Under the pieces are notes generated by a model. The model ran no database searches, was not told the origin of the DNA, and saw only the letters and a program-made list of their open reading frames with translations. A stretch of 64,000 nucleotides of DNA from Flavobacterium terrae (GTDB lineage Bacteria > Bacteroidota > Bacteroidia > Flavobacteriales > Flavobacteriaceae), in the NCBI RefSeq assembly GCF_900142035.1, contig NZ_FQZI01000001.1, forward strand, positions 1-64,000, given 5' to 3'. A program made the translations under genes and the position numbers. This document shows positions 8,544 to 17,244 of this stretch, piece by piece (position 1 is the first letter of the stretch; each line of letters opens with the position of its first letter).

Positions 8544-9072
8544 AATACGGAGAAATCATTAAATACACCACTACTCCAGTAACAGCAACATACAACCAAA
8601 TAGGAAATGTGATTTTTGCAATTTTCTTGTGTCTATCAAAACGCTCTGCCAAAGCCCTAACATAAGTAATTAAAACTAATGGTATAATCGCTATTGAAAG
8701 GGTAATGTGAGTAATCAAAATAAAGAAATAAATTGCTCTCATAGCACCTTCTCCTCCGTAGGGAGTTGCGTCTGCTGTCATGTGATACGCAACATACATT
8801 CCTAAAAATGCAACAGACAAACCAATTGCCGTCTTCATTAAATTCTCATGAAGCTTTCTTTTTCCATTTTTAATAGAAATAACCGCCCAAACTAGAATAA
8901 CTGCTGTAATACCGTTTATAGTCGCATAAATAGGAGGAAGAAAAGAAAGAGGCTCAACATCAAAACCAAAATCTTTCAATTTCACTTTAAACAAAAGTGC
9001 CACTACTAAAGGAATAGCAACTGATAAAATTGTAATCCAAACGTTATACTTTTTTTCTGTATTGTTTTCCAT
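8533..9072 (-). CDS. DUF420 domain membrane protein
   Basis: A 179-residue integral membrane protein with about five hydrophobic helices. It contains the DUF420 signatures INGITAVILVWAVISIKNGKRKLHENLM and HITLSIAIIPLVLITY, with conserved histidines in the helices. DUF420 proteins (CtaM/YozB-like) are commonly encoded with heme-copper oxidases and are thought to help their assembly or maturation. Its start overlaps the stop of the SCO gene by 1 bp and its end overlaps the CAMC protein gene, so translation is probably coupled. Confidence 0.9.
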   Translation of the reverse strand: MENNTEKKYNVWITILSVAIPLVVALLFKVKLKDFGFDVEPLSFLPPIYATINGITAVILVWAVISIKNGKRKLHENLMKTAIGLSVAFLGMYVAYHMTADATPYGGEGAMRAIYFFILITHITLSIAIIPLVLITYVRALAERFDRHKKIAKITFPIWLYVAVTGVVVYLMISPYYVN

Positions 9073-9755
9073 TATTCTGCTAATAATTTTGTTATGTCTT
9101 GTTTTAACTGTTTCACTCCTTCTTCTTTTAACCCATCATAATAAATTATTGGATTTCCAAAATCGTCTTTACGGCTTCTAATGTTACCCTCTTTATCTAT
9201 TAATGCAAATAAACCAGAATGCTCAAAACCCCCATTTACGTTTTTATTCTCACCTGCATATAAATTGAATCCTTTATTGGCAATATCAAAAATTGTAGCT
9301 TTATCACCTGTTAAAAAATTCCAATTTATTCCTTTTGCCTGAATATCCTCTGCATGCTTTTTTAATACTTCAGGAGTGTCATTTTCCGGATTGATTGTTA
9401 TTGAAGCTATACCAAAATTAGTATTAGATGCAAAACTCTCTTGAATAAACTTCATATTTCTATTCATAATAGGGCATATTGTAGGACAAGTTGAAAAGAA
9501 AAACTCAACTACATATACTTTCCCCTTATAGGTATCATTTGTGATCGTTTTATTTTCTTGATTAGTTAGAGAAAACTTAGGCACTGGTCCAATAGTCATC
9601 AAATCTGATTTAGCTGTACTAACATCACCAATAGAATTTAGACGGTCTCCTTTAACAACATCATTGTTCTTTATACGTTCAACTATTTTAGGGATAAAAA
9701 AGATTCCAAAAACTAAAATGACAAAAGCCATTCCTATGTAAGACTTATTTTTCAT
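9072..9755 (-). CDS. SCO family copper chaperone/thioredoxin-like protein
   Basis: A 227-residue membrane-anchored protein (N-terminal helix, residues about 5-22) with the SCO thioredoxin fold. The copper/redox motif is CPTICP (Cys90 and Cys94), and the third ligand is His179 in GGFEHSGLF. SCO proteins deliver copper to the CuA centre of cytochrome c oxidase subunit II. The gene sits in a run of four leftward genes just downstream of the oxidase subunit operon. A Cys-less relative is encoded 3 bp upstream. Confidence 0.93.
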   Translation of the reverse strand: MKNKSYIGMAFVILVFGIFFIPKIVERIKNNDVVKGDRLNSIGDVSTAKSDLMTIGPVPKFSLTNQENKTITNDTYKGKVYVVEFFFSTCPTICPIMNRNMKFIQESFASNTNFGIASITINPENDTPEVLKKHAEDIQAKGINWNFLTGDKATIFDIANKGFNLYAGENKNVNGGFEHSGLFALIDKEGNIRSRKDDFGNPIIYYDGLKEEGVKQLKQDITKLLAE

Positions 9756-9758
9756 TAT

Positions 9759-10433
9759 TTATTTTTTTTCGTGTAAACGGAAATTCTTCTTGCTGTTATT
9801 TCTTTTAAGAGCTAATCTATATTCGCGAAGCATTATTTTAACATCGTCAGACATATCATTATGCAAATCCGCAGCCGAAATTGTATTGTAACTCTCTTTG
9901 TACTCTTCTATTCCTTCTTTGTTTTTACCTTTTCGTCCTCTATGATTCCTATCCTTATCTAGAATTATCACTTCAGAAGTACTTTTGTCAGCGTCAAGCT
10001 TTCCAACCAAATGAAAACTATCATAATACGATTGAATCTCATCGGGTTTTGCAAAAACAAATTTCCAAGCACTCATATTTTCTGTAAATCCAGACAACTT
10101 TTCGATCAATTCTTTAACCTGATCCTGAGATCCATCTTTGGCAATCATTACAACCTGAAAATCTTTAAACCCAACATACTTGTCATATATTTTTTGATTA
10201 AGATTAAAGATATTTCCTTGATTTCTTTTTATGTCACTTCCAATAAACCCTAAGACCGTAATTTTATCTTTTAAAGAAACCCTTTTCCCATCTAAAGAAG
10301 ACCACTCAGGAAGCTCTTTATTATTTTTAGAAATTGTCGGTAAAAAAAGTTGATTGTGTGTTGCTGATGCAAATATTAAATAAATAACTATTGGCAACGC
10401 CAACAAAGTAAGGAGTATTATTTTTTTCTTCAT
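9759..10433 (-). CDS. Membrane-anchored SCO/thioredoxin-like protein lacking cysteines
   Basis: A 224-residue protein with an N-terminal membrane helix (residues about 4-24). Its layout resembles a thioredoxin/SCO fold: LPEWSSLDGKRVSLKDKITVLGFIGS where the CxxxC strand would be, then FQVVMIAKDGS and EVIILDKDRNHRGRKGK. No cysteine is present, so it cannot use a CxxxC copper or redox site. The C-terminus is basic (KRNNSKKNFRLHEKK). It is the first gene of the SCO-DUF420-CAMC operon, directly after the terminator that ends the oxidase subunit genes. Probably an accessory assembly factor; exact role unknown. Confidence 0.75.
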   Translation of the reverse strand: MKKKIILLTLLALPIVIYLIFASATHNQLFLPTISKNNKELPEWSSLDGKRVSLKDKITVLGFIGSDIKRNQGNIFNLNQKIYDKYVGFKDFQVVMIAKDGSQDQVKELIEKLSGFTENMSAWKFVFAKPDEIQSYYDSFHLVGKLDADKSTSEVIILDKDRNHRGRKGKNKEGIEEYKESYNTISAADLHNDMSDDVKIMLREYRLALKRNNSKKNFRLHEKK

Positions 10434-10460
10434 TAGAAAAGAAATTTAGTGGGTACAAAA

Positions 10461-10487
10461 ATAAAAAAATCCCGACGAATCGGGATT
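10461..10487 (-). terminator. Intrinsic terminator between oxidase-subunit and SCO operons
   Basis: A perfect 8-bp stem AATCCCGA/TCGGGATT with a CGAA loop. On the minus strand it is followed by seven T, 21 bp after the stop of the subunit IV gene. Confidence 0.85.
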
Positions 10488-10507
10488 TAATTTTCAATAA
10501 TATGTTG

Positions 10508-10858
10508 TTAAAAATTCCACTTAATAGTAGAAGTTTTAAATACGTCATAAATATAATCTGCTTCAACAAGTAAAATGAAAACCAAATAGATAATCAAAAA
10601 TACTAGCGGCCCTACAATTGACCAACGAAGCGATGCAGTTTCACCCTCTAAGTGCATGAATGCCCACATAATTCCGTAAGCCTTAGCAATTGTTAAAATG
10701 ATGAAAATCCAGTTTAACAAGTTCATCCCTAACACGTTTGTAAAATGCAATGAATGTGGTTTATAAATACCTAATGCAACTTCAACTATAGTAATTAAAG
10801 ATAAAATTCCGAAAACTTTCCAGATTCTACCAACGTTTGATTCGTGTGCGTGTCCCAT
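10508..10858 (-). CDS. Cytochrome c oxidase subunit IV family protein
   Basis: A 116-residue membrane protein with three hydrophobic helices. It matches the prokaryotic COX4/CtaF pattern: a short histidine-containing start (MGHAHESNVGRIWKVFGILSLITIVEVALG), then WIFIILTIAKAYGIMWAFMHLEGE and a third helix. It is a small structural subunit of the heme-copper oxidase. The last gene of the oxidase subunit operon, 19 bp after the larger subunit III gene. Subunits I and II are not in this window. Confidence 0.9.
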   Translation of the reverse strand: MGHAHESNVGRIWKVFGILSLITIVEVALGIYKPHSLHFTNVLGMNLLNWIFIILTIAKAYGIMWAFMHLEGETASLRWSIVGPLVFLIIYLVFILLVEADYIYDVFKTSTIKWNF

Positions 10859-10877
10859 AATAATTTAATCTTTTTAA

Positions 10878-11873
10878 TTACACTAAATAGAAGAATGTAA
10901 ATACGAATACCCAAACTAAATCTACAAAGTGCCAGTATAATCCAACTTTTTCTACCATTTCATAGCTTCCTCTTCTTTCGTAAGTACCTAATAAAACATT
11001 TAAGAAAATGATAATATTAATAACTACTCCTGAGAATACGTGGAAACCGTGGAAACCTGTAATAAAGAAGAAGAAATCTGCAAACAATCTGTTTCCGTAC
11101 TCATTACGTTTTAAATTAGCTCCCTCTACTACATATTTAGCATTTTCTACTAATTTCAAAGACTCTTCACGAGATAAAACGATTTTATGTTTTGTAGCAG
11201 CGTCAATCTTTTCAGAACGCACTAAAATTTCTTCATTAGCTTTGAAACCTTCAACAACTTGATTCACAGAAACAGAAGGTAAAGCTGACTCATCAAAAAA
11301 CCAAACTCCATTACTTCTCTTGTGTTGAATTCTCTCTTCTGGAGTATTTGAAGCAAATTCAGAAAGTGAAACTCTAGCATAACCAGAAGGTTGAGTTTTA
11401 TCAACTTTCACAAACTGTAATAACGACCCTCCTTTTGTTTCGATAGCCCCATGCTCACCGTTAATGAAGTTTTTCCACTCCCAAGCCTGAGAACCAACGA
11501 AAATTAAACCACCAATAATGGTTAAGAACATATATAAAACTACTTTATTCTTTTTCATTTGGTGTCCTGCATCTACAGCTAATACCATAGTTACAGATGA
11601 GAAAATTAGAATAAAAGTCATTAACGCCACATAATACATTGGCGCCGGCACTCCGTGCATGAATGGGAAGTGAGTAAACACTTCATCAGCCAAAGGCCAT
11701 GTTTCAATAAATTTAAATCTTGAAAAACCATAAGCAGCAAGGAATCCAGAGAATGTTAAAGCATCGGAAACGATGAAAAACCACATCATCATTTTACCAT
11801 AGCTTGCATTCATCGGCTCATTTCCGCCGCCCCAAGTTTTACCTTCAGCACTTGTAGTAACTGTCGTTGCCAT
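10878..11873 (-). CDS. Cytochrome c oxidase subunit III, long form with soluble insertion
   Basis: A 331-residue subunit III. The N-terminal part has helices beginning MMMWFFIVSDALTFSGFLAAYG and YVALMTFILIFSSVTMVLAVDAG. The C-terminal part has the hallmark FFFITGFHGFHVFSGVVINI and YWHFVDLVWVFVFTFFYL. Between them, residues about 135-255, lies a hydrophilic insertion of roughly 110 residues (ending KYVVEGANLKRNEYGNR) that ordinary subunit III lacks. Subunit III stabilises proton uptake and oxidase turnover in the inner membrane. It sits 40 bp downstream of a second, shorter subunit III gene. Confidence 0.92.
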   Translation of the reverse strand: MATTVTTSAEGKTWGGGNEPMNASYGKMMMWFFIVSDALTFSGFLAAYGFSRFKFIETWPLADEVFTHFPFMHGVPAPMYYVALMTFILIFSSVTMVLAVDAGHQMKKNKVVLYMFLTIIGGLIFVGSQAWEWKNFINGEHGAIETKGGSLLQFVKVDKTQPSGYARVSLSEFASNTPEERIQHKRSNGVWFFDESALPSVSVNQVVEGFKANEEILVRSEKIDAATKHKIVLSREESLKLVENAKYVVEGANLKRNEYGNRLFADFFFFITGFHGFHVFSGVVINIIIFLNVLLGTYERRGSYEMVEKVGLYWHFVDLVWVFVFTFFYLV

Positions 11874-11913
11874 AGAATTATAATTAAAAAGTTGTCAAAT
11901 GTACGTTTTTTTC

Positions 11914-12498
11914 TTATTTCACGAAATACAAAAACAAAAACAAATATACCCAAAGAAAGTCTAAAAAATGCCAAAACATTGCACCTAGCTCAATTCCAGT
12001 GGTTTGAGTTGAGTTGTATTTTTGTTTAAAATGATTATAAATTACTATTAGTAAAGAAATTATTCCTCCAAACAAGTGTGCCATGTGTAAATAAACCAAA
12101 ACATACAGAAAAGCAACATTGATTGACCCCACACCTCCAACTGGAAATAAATTCTTTTTAAAAAGATAATCAAACCCTTCAAATTGACAAATAACAAAAC
12201 CAATACCCAAAATTAAAGTAGTGAGTAAAAAAAAAGTAGTTCTTTTTCGATTATCTTTTTGAATTGACTTTTTTGCCAAATGAAATGTTATACTACCTAA
12301 AACAATCATTACTGTACTAATAGTAAAAACAGGTGGAATCACCATATTATGCACCCAATCTTTTCTTGAAGCACTCACCAAGTACGCACTTGTTAAACCC
12401 GCAAACATCATAAACATACTTAGCATCCCAAAAAGCAAAATTAACTTGTATGATCTTGCTGTCTTTTGTTTATGCTCTTGCATTGTCATCGCCTCCAT
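11914..12498 (-). CDS. Cytochrome c oxidase subunit III, short form
   Basis: A 194-residue heme-copper oxidase subunit III of five predicted helices. The first spans LILLFGMLSMFMMFAGLTSAYLV; the last two carry YVLVYLHMAHLFGGIISLLIVIY and the family ending GAMFWHFLDFLWVYLFLFLYFV. It differs clearly from the longer paralogue encoded just downstream. Two adjacent subunit III genes are usual in Flavobacteriia, where subunit III appears to be split or duplicated. The start sits 6 bp after the heme O synthase stop, within one operon. Confidence 0.9.
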   Translation of the reverse strand: MEAMTMQEHKQKTARSYKLILLFGMLSMFMMFAGLTSAYLVSASRKDWVHNMVIPPVFTISTVMIVLGSITFHLAKKSIQKDNRKRTTFFLLTTLILGIGFVICQFEGFDYLFKKNLFPVGGVGSINVAFLYVLVYLHMAHLFGGIISLLIVIYNHFKQKYNSTQTTGIELGAMFWHFLDFLWVYLFLFLYFVK

Positions 12499-12504
12499 AT
12501 CTTT

Positions 12505-13407
12505 TTATCTTAAAAATTTATCTGTTATATACACTATTTGCAAAAGTGAAATATACGAAACACTAACCAACATTAATGTTTTAGCCGTTTTATCATCTCG
12601 CTTTTGATACAACATTACTGCCGCTCTTAACATCCATAATCCTAGTAAAACAACAATAATTGTAGCCACTGTCGACAGATACAATTGACCAGTATAACCA
12701 AAAGTAGGTAAAATTGAAGCCACGACTAACCAAACTGTATACAAAATAGTTTGCATTGCAGTTGATTTGTCTTTATGCCCTGTTGGAAGCATATAAAAAC
12801 CTCCTTTTTTATAATCTTCGTATAAAAACCAACCAATAGCCCAAAAATGTGGAAATTGCCAAAAAAACTGAATTAAAAAAAGTGTCCCTGCTTCAATTCC
12901 AAATTCTCCAGTTGCAGCAACCCAACCTAACATAAAAGGAATAGCCCCAGGAAAAGCCCCAACAAAAACAGAAAGTGGTGTTATTGTTTTAAGTGGTGTG
13001 TATACGCAAGTATATAAGAAAATTGAAATTGCGCCAAACATGGCTGTTTTTTCGTTAATATTATAAAGGATAGTTAATCCTATTATAGTTAAAAGAGAAG
13101 CGATAACAAACGCAGCTTTAACAGACATTCTTCCAGAAGGAATAGGACGATTTTTCGTTCTATCCATTAAAGCATCAAGATCTTTTTCTATGATTTGATT
13201 GTATGCATTTGAAGCCCCAACCATGCAGTATCCACCAATAGCCAGCATTAACAAGACATATATATTATCTGTAGAAAATCCATCAACACCCAACAAGTAT
13301 CCAGCGAGTGATGAAAAAACTACACTAATCGCAAGACCAGCTTTAGTTATCTCTTTAAAGTCTATTAGAACAGATTGTATTGAAAATGACGTATTTGAAT
13401 TGCTCAA
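12505..13407 (-). CDS. cyoE: Heme O synthase (protoheme IX farnesyltransferase)
   Basis: Transfers a farnesyl group to heme B to make heme O, the precursor of oxidase heme A, in the inner membrane. The 300-residue protein has about nine helices. It carries the UbiA-family polyprenyl-diphosphate site NAYNQIIEKDLDALMDRTKNRPIPSG and a second aspartate-containing loop after the FFWQFPHFWAIGW segment. The length is normal (also called ctaB). It is the first gene of the oxidase subunit operon; the intergenic stretch before it (13408-13517) shows no strong promoter that I can define. Confidence 0.96.
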   Translation of the reverse strand: MSNSNTSFSIQSVLIDFKEITKAGLAISVVFSSLAGYLLGVDGFSTDNIYVLLMLAIGGYCMVGASNAYNQIIEKDLDALMDRTKNRPIPSGRMSVKAAFVIASLLTIIGLTILYNINEKTAMFGAISIFLYTCVYTPLKTITPLSVFVGAFPGAIPFMLGWVAATGEFGIEAGTLFLIQFFWQFPHFWAIGWFLYEDYKKGGFYMLPTGHKDKSTAMQTILYTVWLVVASILPTFGYTGQLYLSTVATIIVVLLGLWMLRAAVMLYQKRDDKTAKTLMLVSVSYISLLQIVYITDKFLR

Positions 13408-13517
13408 GACAGCATACTTTTAAAACTGGTGCAAAGATAGGGATAAGCCATGTGAAAAATCAAATCAAATCAGGATAATTTACACTTTTAACAAAAGAAA
13501 ACAAAAAGAACAAAAAT

Positions 13518-14249
13518 TTATTTTAAGGAATTAAACTCTTCAATGCCTTTATGATTTTCCACAACATCAAGAACTGGTCTACCAACAGCCACCCCCATTT
13601 TTATGGCACATCTTACAAAATATTCTTTTCCCTTTTCTACATTAATCTTTATCTCTTCTTTTGTTTCTAAACGAGCATAAAAAGTTTGATCTCCAAACTT
13701 TTTCGTTTTATATACGAATTTTCTTCCATTCTCTAATTTCCCAACAACTGAATCGTTATTATCCTTAATACTGTAGTAAAGTAATGCTCCTGAACCCAAA
13801 ACAGGTCTATAGAAATGAATTAATGCATAGTCCGCATCTGCAGGAAGTCTTGATTTGTTTTTTTCTTGTCTTTTATTAATTAAGGTCAAAAGCTGATCAT
13901 CATTTAAGTTTCTATACATTTTTGCTTTTAACCGATAACAAGTACTACCTAGAGCCGTAGGCTTTTTCAACTTTATCACTTTTACCAAATTAGCGCCAGC
14001 TTTCTGAGCTTCATTTTTAGCATCCGAAATTACTTTATTGTAATCACAATCTGTAGTAAATCCGGAATCTCCTATTTTAACATCTCCCACAAACTCAGAA
14101 TTAATAGGTAATTCTTCATTTTCTTCTAAAACAACTATTTTAGAAACATCATTTAATTTTTCAAAACTTTTGTTCACCAATTTTGTAGAAATACTTGTAC
14201 TACAACTTAAAAACAAATAAAGACTTAAAAAGGCTAATGCTTTTTTCAT
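13518..14249 (-). CDS. Lipoprotein: DUF4156/RcsF-like half plus DUF2846-like half
   Basis: A 243-residue probable outer-membrane lipoprotein; the signal peptide ends LFLSC with Cys16. Residues about 40-115 resemble the DUF4156/RcsF-like fold (GDVKIGD, then CDYNKVISDAKNEAQKAGAN and a second cysteine in GSTCYRL). Residues about 135-225 match DUF2846: DYALIHFYRPVLGSGALLYY, then GKLENGRKFVYK and VEKGKEYFVRC. Function unknown. It is read leftwards 39 bp downstream of remB. The assignment of the first half is by pattern and less certain than the second. Confidence 0.75.
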   Translation of the reverse strand: MKKALAFLSLYLFLSCSTSISTKLVNKSFEKLNDVSKIVVLEENEELPINSEFVGDVKIGDSGFTTDCDYNKVISDAKNEAQKAGANLVKVIKLKKPTALGSTCYRLKAKMYRNLNDDQLLTLINKRQEKNKSRLPADADYALIHFYRPVLGSGALLYYSIKDNNDSVVGKLENGRKFVYKTKKFGDQTFYARLETKEEIKINVEKGKEYFVRCAIKMGVAVGRPVLDVVENHKGIEEFNSLK

Positions 14250-14288
14250 AACGAAAATAAAAAATGTTAAACTTATTATTTAATACAA

Positions 14289-16409
14289 TTAATAATCAAA
14301 GTACCAATTAAACAAATCAGATCGTAAACCTACAGAGAACCAAGTTGTATTTTCTTTAAAAACATTTTGAGTATCAACTTGAGGAGTAAATTTTCGATAT
14401 ATGAAATTTCCAAACAACTTCATATTTGTTGACGGATTCAATAAGTATCCTGCTTGAAAATCAGCAATTACGATATTAGCTTTATTTCCCTGACCAATAG
14501 TCACCCCTTTATCGTATGGACGATTATCTTCGTAACTCAAATAAATATTAGACCCATAATTTGCTTCAACATCATTAGGGTCTGGAGTGTCAATATCAAA
14601 TCCTCTTACTCCTGCACTAACTTTTAACTCACCAAATAATCTTTTTTTATTGTATCGTGCAATGGCTGTAATTTCTCTAAAGTTTGAACCCCAAATATGA
14701 CCCATACTTTGATTATTATGCCCATAATTTGTTAAAGGATTACTATGAGCGTAAACATAAGGTCTTACATGATTGTATTCAGCTTGTAAATAAAGTCTTT
14801 TTACACCAAAAGCATTATAATATTTAGCCCCTAATTGATAACCAAATTTATTACGCCAACTTCTTTCTCCTGCCTTCATATCTCCAACTGCAAACTCATC
14901 TAACAAAAATTGGCCATAAAAATTAATAAAATTGTTCCATTTATATTTTGAAGTAACACCCAAAACAGCATTTCCACTTCTTGATGACGAAGCAAACTCT
15001 ACAGAACGATAAAAAATAATTGGATTAACAAAATTCACATCAAATCCTCTCTCGTTTTGATTAGACCAAACAACTGATTCAAAAAAACCTATATTCAACC
15101 TTTTAGAAACATTCCAACTCAAATAATGGTTAGCCATGTACTTCGTTGCATAAGTTCTATCTGCAGTTACATCAGACCTAACATCTTTTAACCACATATA
15201 AGTATTAGTGTACTTAATTTTCCAAAAAGTAGTATTTATTTTAAAAAACGGATACGGACTTGCACCATCACCTTCCAGCAATGAACGATATCCATCACCA
15301 ATAAAATTTCTACTATAACCTAACTGAAAATCAAAAAACCTACTAGGTTTAAAAGTAATATTGGCATCAGCCGAAGGGAAATCAAATTTAGTCTCTTTAA
15401 ATTCTTTTGCTGGACCTATGCCTGGAACAATAGCTGGATTACCTCCTGATGGTTTTATTGAAACAGCATATCTATTATAGTAATCAGCAAACACTCCTTG
15501 ACTCTCATAGATTGTTGTAGTAAAATTTAGCTGACTTCCTAAACCTCCTTGAATATTAATTGCTCTCGTATTCACAAAAGTATAATCTTCTTTAGTAGGA
15601 TTGCTTTTTCCTAAACGAAGATCAAAAACCGGATTAATTGTGAACCAATAATCTTCACCTTGAATAGCAACCATGTTTTCATCAAAAAGTTTTCTTCCAA
15701 CCCAACTTTGCTTATTTAATTTTATTTGATTGTAAGCTTCATTAAAATCATAGTACTTTGCCACCTCATTATAAGTATAAGGCTTAGAACCAGTGTGATT
15801 ATTTGTCCCAATTTGATTGATTTGTTGATCAAATTGAGAGTAATAATTATGTGAAAACGGAATATTTAGATTACTAGAAAAATTAGGATTTTTAAATTCT
15901 TTATAATTTATTGATACTTGATCGTATTCAGGATGAACTTTATTTGCTAGAAACTTAGGATCGTTTTCCTTTCTTTCTATCTCCATTCTTTTTTCTTCAT
16001 CAATATCAGCAGTGCTCTTTAAAGGTATTGCAATATTTATAGTATATTTTGCATAAGTTGGCACTCCGTTATATGTTGCTGGCTTTATTTTTGGCATTGC
16101 CAAAAACACTCTTTTTGTTTCTGTTATTAATTCAGGATAAAGTGCATCTACATATAAAACCTTAAAAACACCAGCAGTATCTACTTCAAAAAGAGTAATT
16201 ACTCTCCCCTTGAAATTATTTTGTTTTGCTACTTCTGGAACTTGAAAATTTTGAAAAACAAAATCTTGTATTTGATTATAAAAACAAGTTTCCAAATCTT
16301 TATCGAAAGTACTTTCACAAGCAGAAAAAACAGGAAACTTTTCCTGATTACTTACTTGAGAAAAAGCTATTTGGCCAACAAAAAATATAAGAAGAAAGAT
16401 TTTTTTCAT
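14289..16409 (-). CDS. remB: RemB-like gliding motility outer membrane protein
   Basis: A 706-residue outer-membrane protein. The signal peptide is MKKIFLLIFFVGQIAFS. Residues about 45-135 resemble a TonB C-terminal-type domain (FQVPEVAKQNNFKGRVITLFEVDTAG ... MPKIKPATYNGVPTYAKY). The rest is aromatic-rich beta-barrel-like sequence ending in an aromatic residue (WYFDY). In F. johnsoniae remB lies four genes from sprA, with deoC, vanZ and gcvH between; the same order here is the main reason for the name. RemB is linked to gliding and chitin use. The deoC stop is 5 bp upstream, so remB may be in the same transcript. Confidence 0.82.
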   Translation of the reverse strand: MKKIFLLIFFVGQIAFSQVSNQEKFPVFSACESTFDKDLETCFYNQIQDFVFQNFQVPEVAKQNNFKGRVITLFEVDTAGVFKVLYVDALYPELITETKRVFLAMPKIKPATYNGVPTYAKYTINIAIPLKSTADIDEEKRMEIERKENDPKFLANKVHPEYDQVSINYKEFKNPNFSSNLNIPFSHNYYSQFDQQINQIGTNNHTGSKPYTYNEVAKYYDFNEAYNQIKLNKQSWVGRKLFDENMVAIQGEDYWFTINPVFDLRLGKSNPTKEDYTFVNTRAINIQGGLGSQLNFTTTIYESQGVFADYYNRYAVSIKPSGGNPAIVPGIGPAKEFKETKFDFPSADANITFKPSRFFDFQLGYSRNFIGDGYRSLLEGDGASPYPFFKINTTFWKIKYTNTYMWLKDVRSDVTADRTYATKYMANHYLSWNVSKRLNIGFFESVVWSNQNERGFDVNFVNPIIFYRSVEFASSSRSGNAVLGVTSKYKWNNFINFYGQFLLDEFAVGDMKAGERSWRNKFGYQLGAKYYNAFGVKRLYLQAEYNHVRPYVYAHSNPLTNYGHNNQSMGHIWGSNFREITAIARYNKKRLFGELKVSAGVRGFDIDTPDPNDVEANYGSNIYLSYEDNRPYDKGVTIGQGNKANIVIADFQAGYLLNPSTNMKLFGNFIYRKFTPQVDTQNVFKENTTWFSVGLRSDLFNWYFDY

Positions 16410-16414
16410 GTAGT

Positions 16415-17158
16415 CTAATAATTATCATTTGAAATTTCTCCTTGAGAAATTGCTTTTGCAGACGAAGTACCTATTCGCTTCACCCCTAATTTTATCATCT
16501 CGATAGCCTCTTCAATAGTACGCACTCCTCCAGCAGCTTTAACAGGCAAAGGACATGAATTTTCAAGCATCATTTTTATTGTATGTACAGTAGCTCCATT
16601 TGGCAATCCGTTTTCTGTTTTGAAAAATCCAGTTGAAGACTTCACAAACACATTTTGATAATCATTTTCCTTAAAGTTACTAATTATAGTATTTTTAATC
16701 AAAGCGGAAATTTGTATTATTTGTTGATCAGTAAGCGCTGCTACTTCAATAATAAACTTAACCACTTTTTTATTAGATAGTCCAAGTTTTGTACATTCAA
16801 TAATTTCGTTTTTAACCAAATTTATTTCTCCTTTTTGAAAAGCTCTATAGTTTATCACATAATCTAACTCATCAACTCCATTATTAATTGCAGATTGAGC
16901 TTCTTGGATCTTAACATCAAATTCTGAAGTTCCATCTGGAAAATCGATTACAGTTCCAACCAAAACATCTGATTTAGCTTTTGTAATCATCTGATGAGCT
17001 AGTAAAACTTTATCAGGACGAATCATTATAAGCTTAAATCCTTCTTCAATTGCTTCTTGAATAAACCCTTCTACAACCTTGGTATTATCTTTTTCAGACA
17101 AACCCGCTTGCTCTGCAGTTTTTAAGTAAGTAGAATCTAAATATTGCTTAATATTCAT
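16415..17158 (-). CDS. deoC: Deoxyribose-phosphate aldolase
   Basis: Cleaves 2-deoxyribose 5-phosphate to glyceraldehyde 3-phosphate and acetaldehyde in deoxynucleoside salvage. The 247-residue TIM barrel has the Schiff-base lysine in FVKSSTGFF (Lys173) and the second active-site lysine in VKAAGGVR (Lys207). VGTVIDFPDG and DELDYVINY are also family-conserved. A terminator separates it from vanZ upstream, while remB follows after 5 bp, suggesting a deoC-remB unit. Confidence 0.96.
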   Translation of the reverse strand: MNIKQYLDSTYLKTAEQAGLSEKDNTKVVEGFIQEAIEEGFKLIMIRPDKVLLAHQMITKAKSDVLVGTVIDFPDGTSEFDVKIQEAQSAINNGVDELDYVINYRAFQKGEINLVKNEIIECTKLGLSNKKVVKFIIEVAALTDQQIIQISALIKNTIISNFKENDYQNVFVKSSTGFFKTENGLPNGATVHTIKMMLENSCPLPVKAAGGVRTIEEAIEMIKLGVKRIGTSSAKAISQGEISNDNY

Positions 17159-17180
17159 AACATAATTATAAGGTTATAAA

Positions 17181-17207
17181 AATAGAAAAATCCCACCGAA
17201 GTGGGAT
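17181..17207 (-). terminator. Intrinsic terminator after vanZ-like gene
   Basis: A 7-bp stem ATCCCAC/GTGGGAT with a 4-nt loop. T-rich tracts flank both sides, so it could work in either direction; on the minus strand it ends the sprA-gcvH-vanZ direction before deoC. Confidence 0.75.
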
Positions 17208-17244
17208 GTTTTTTTAATTTTATTTGAAAGCGATTTGATTTAGT

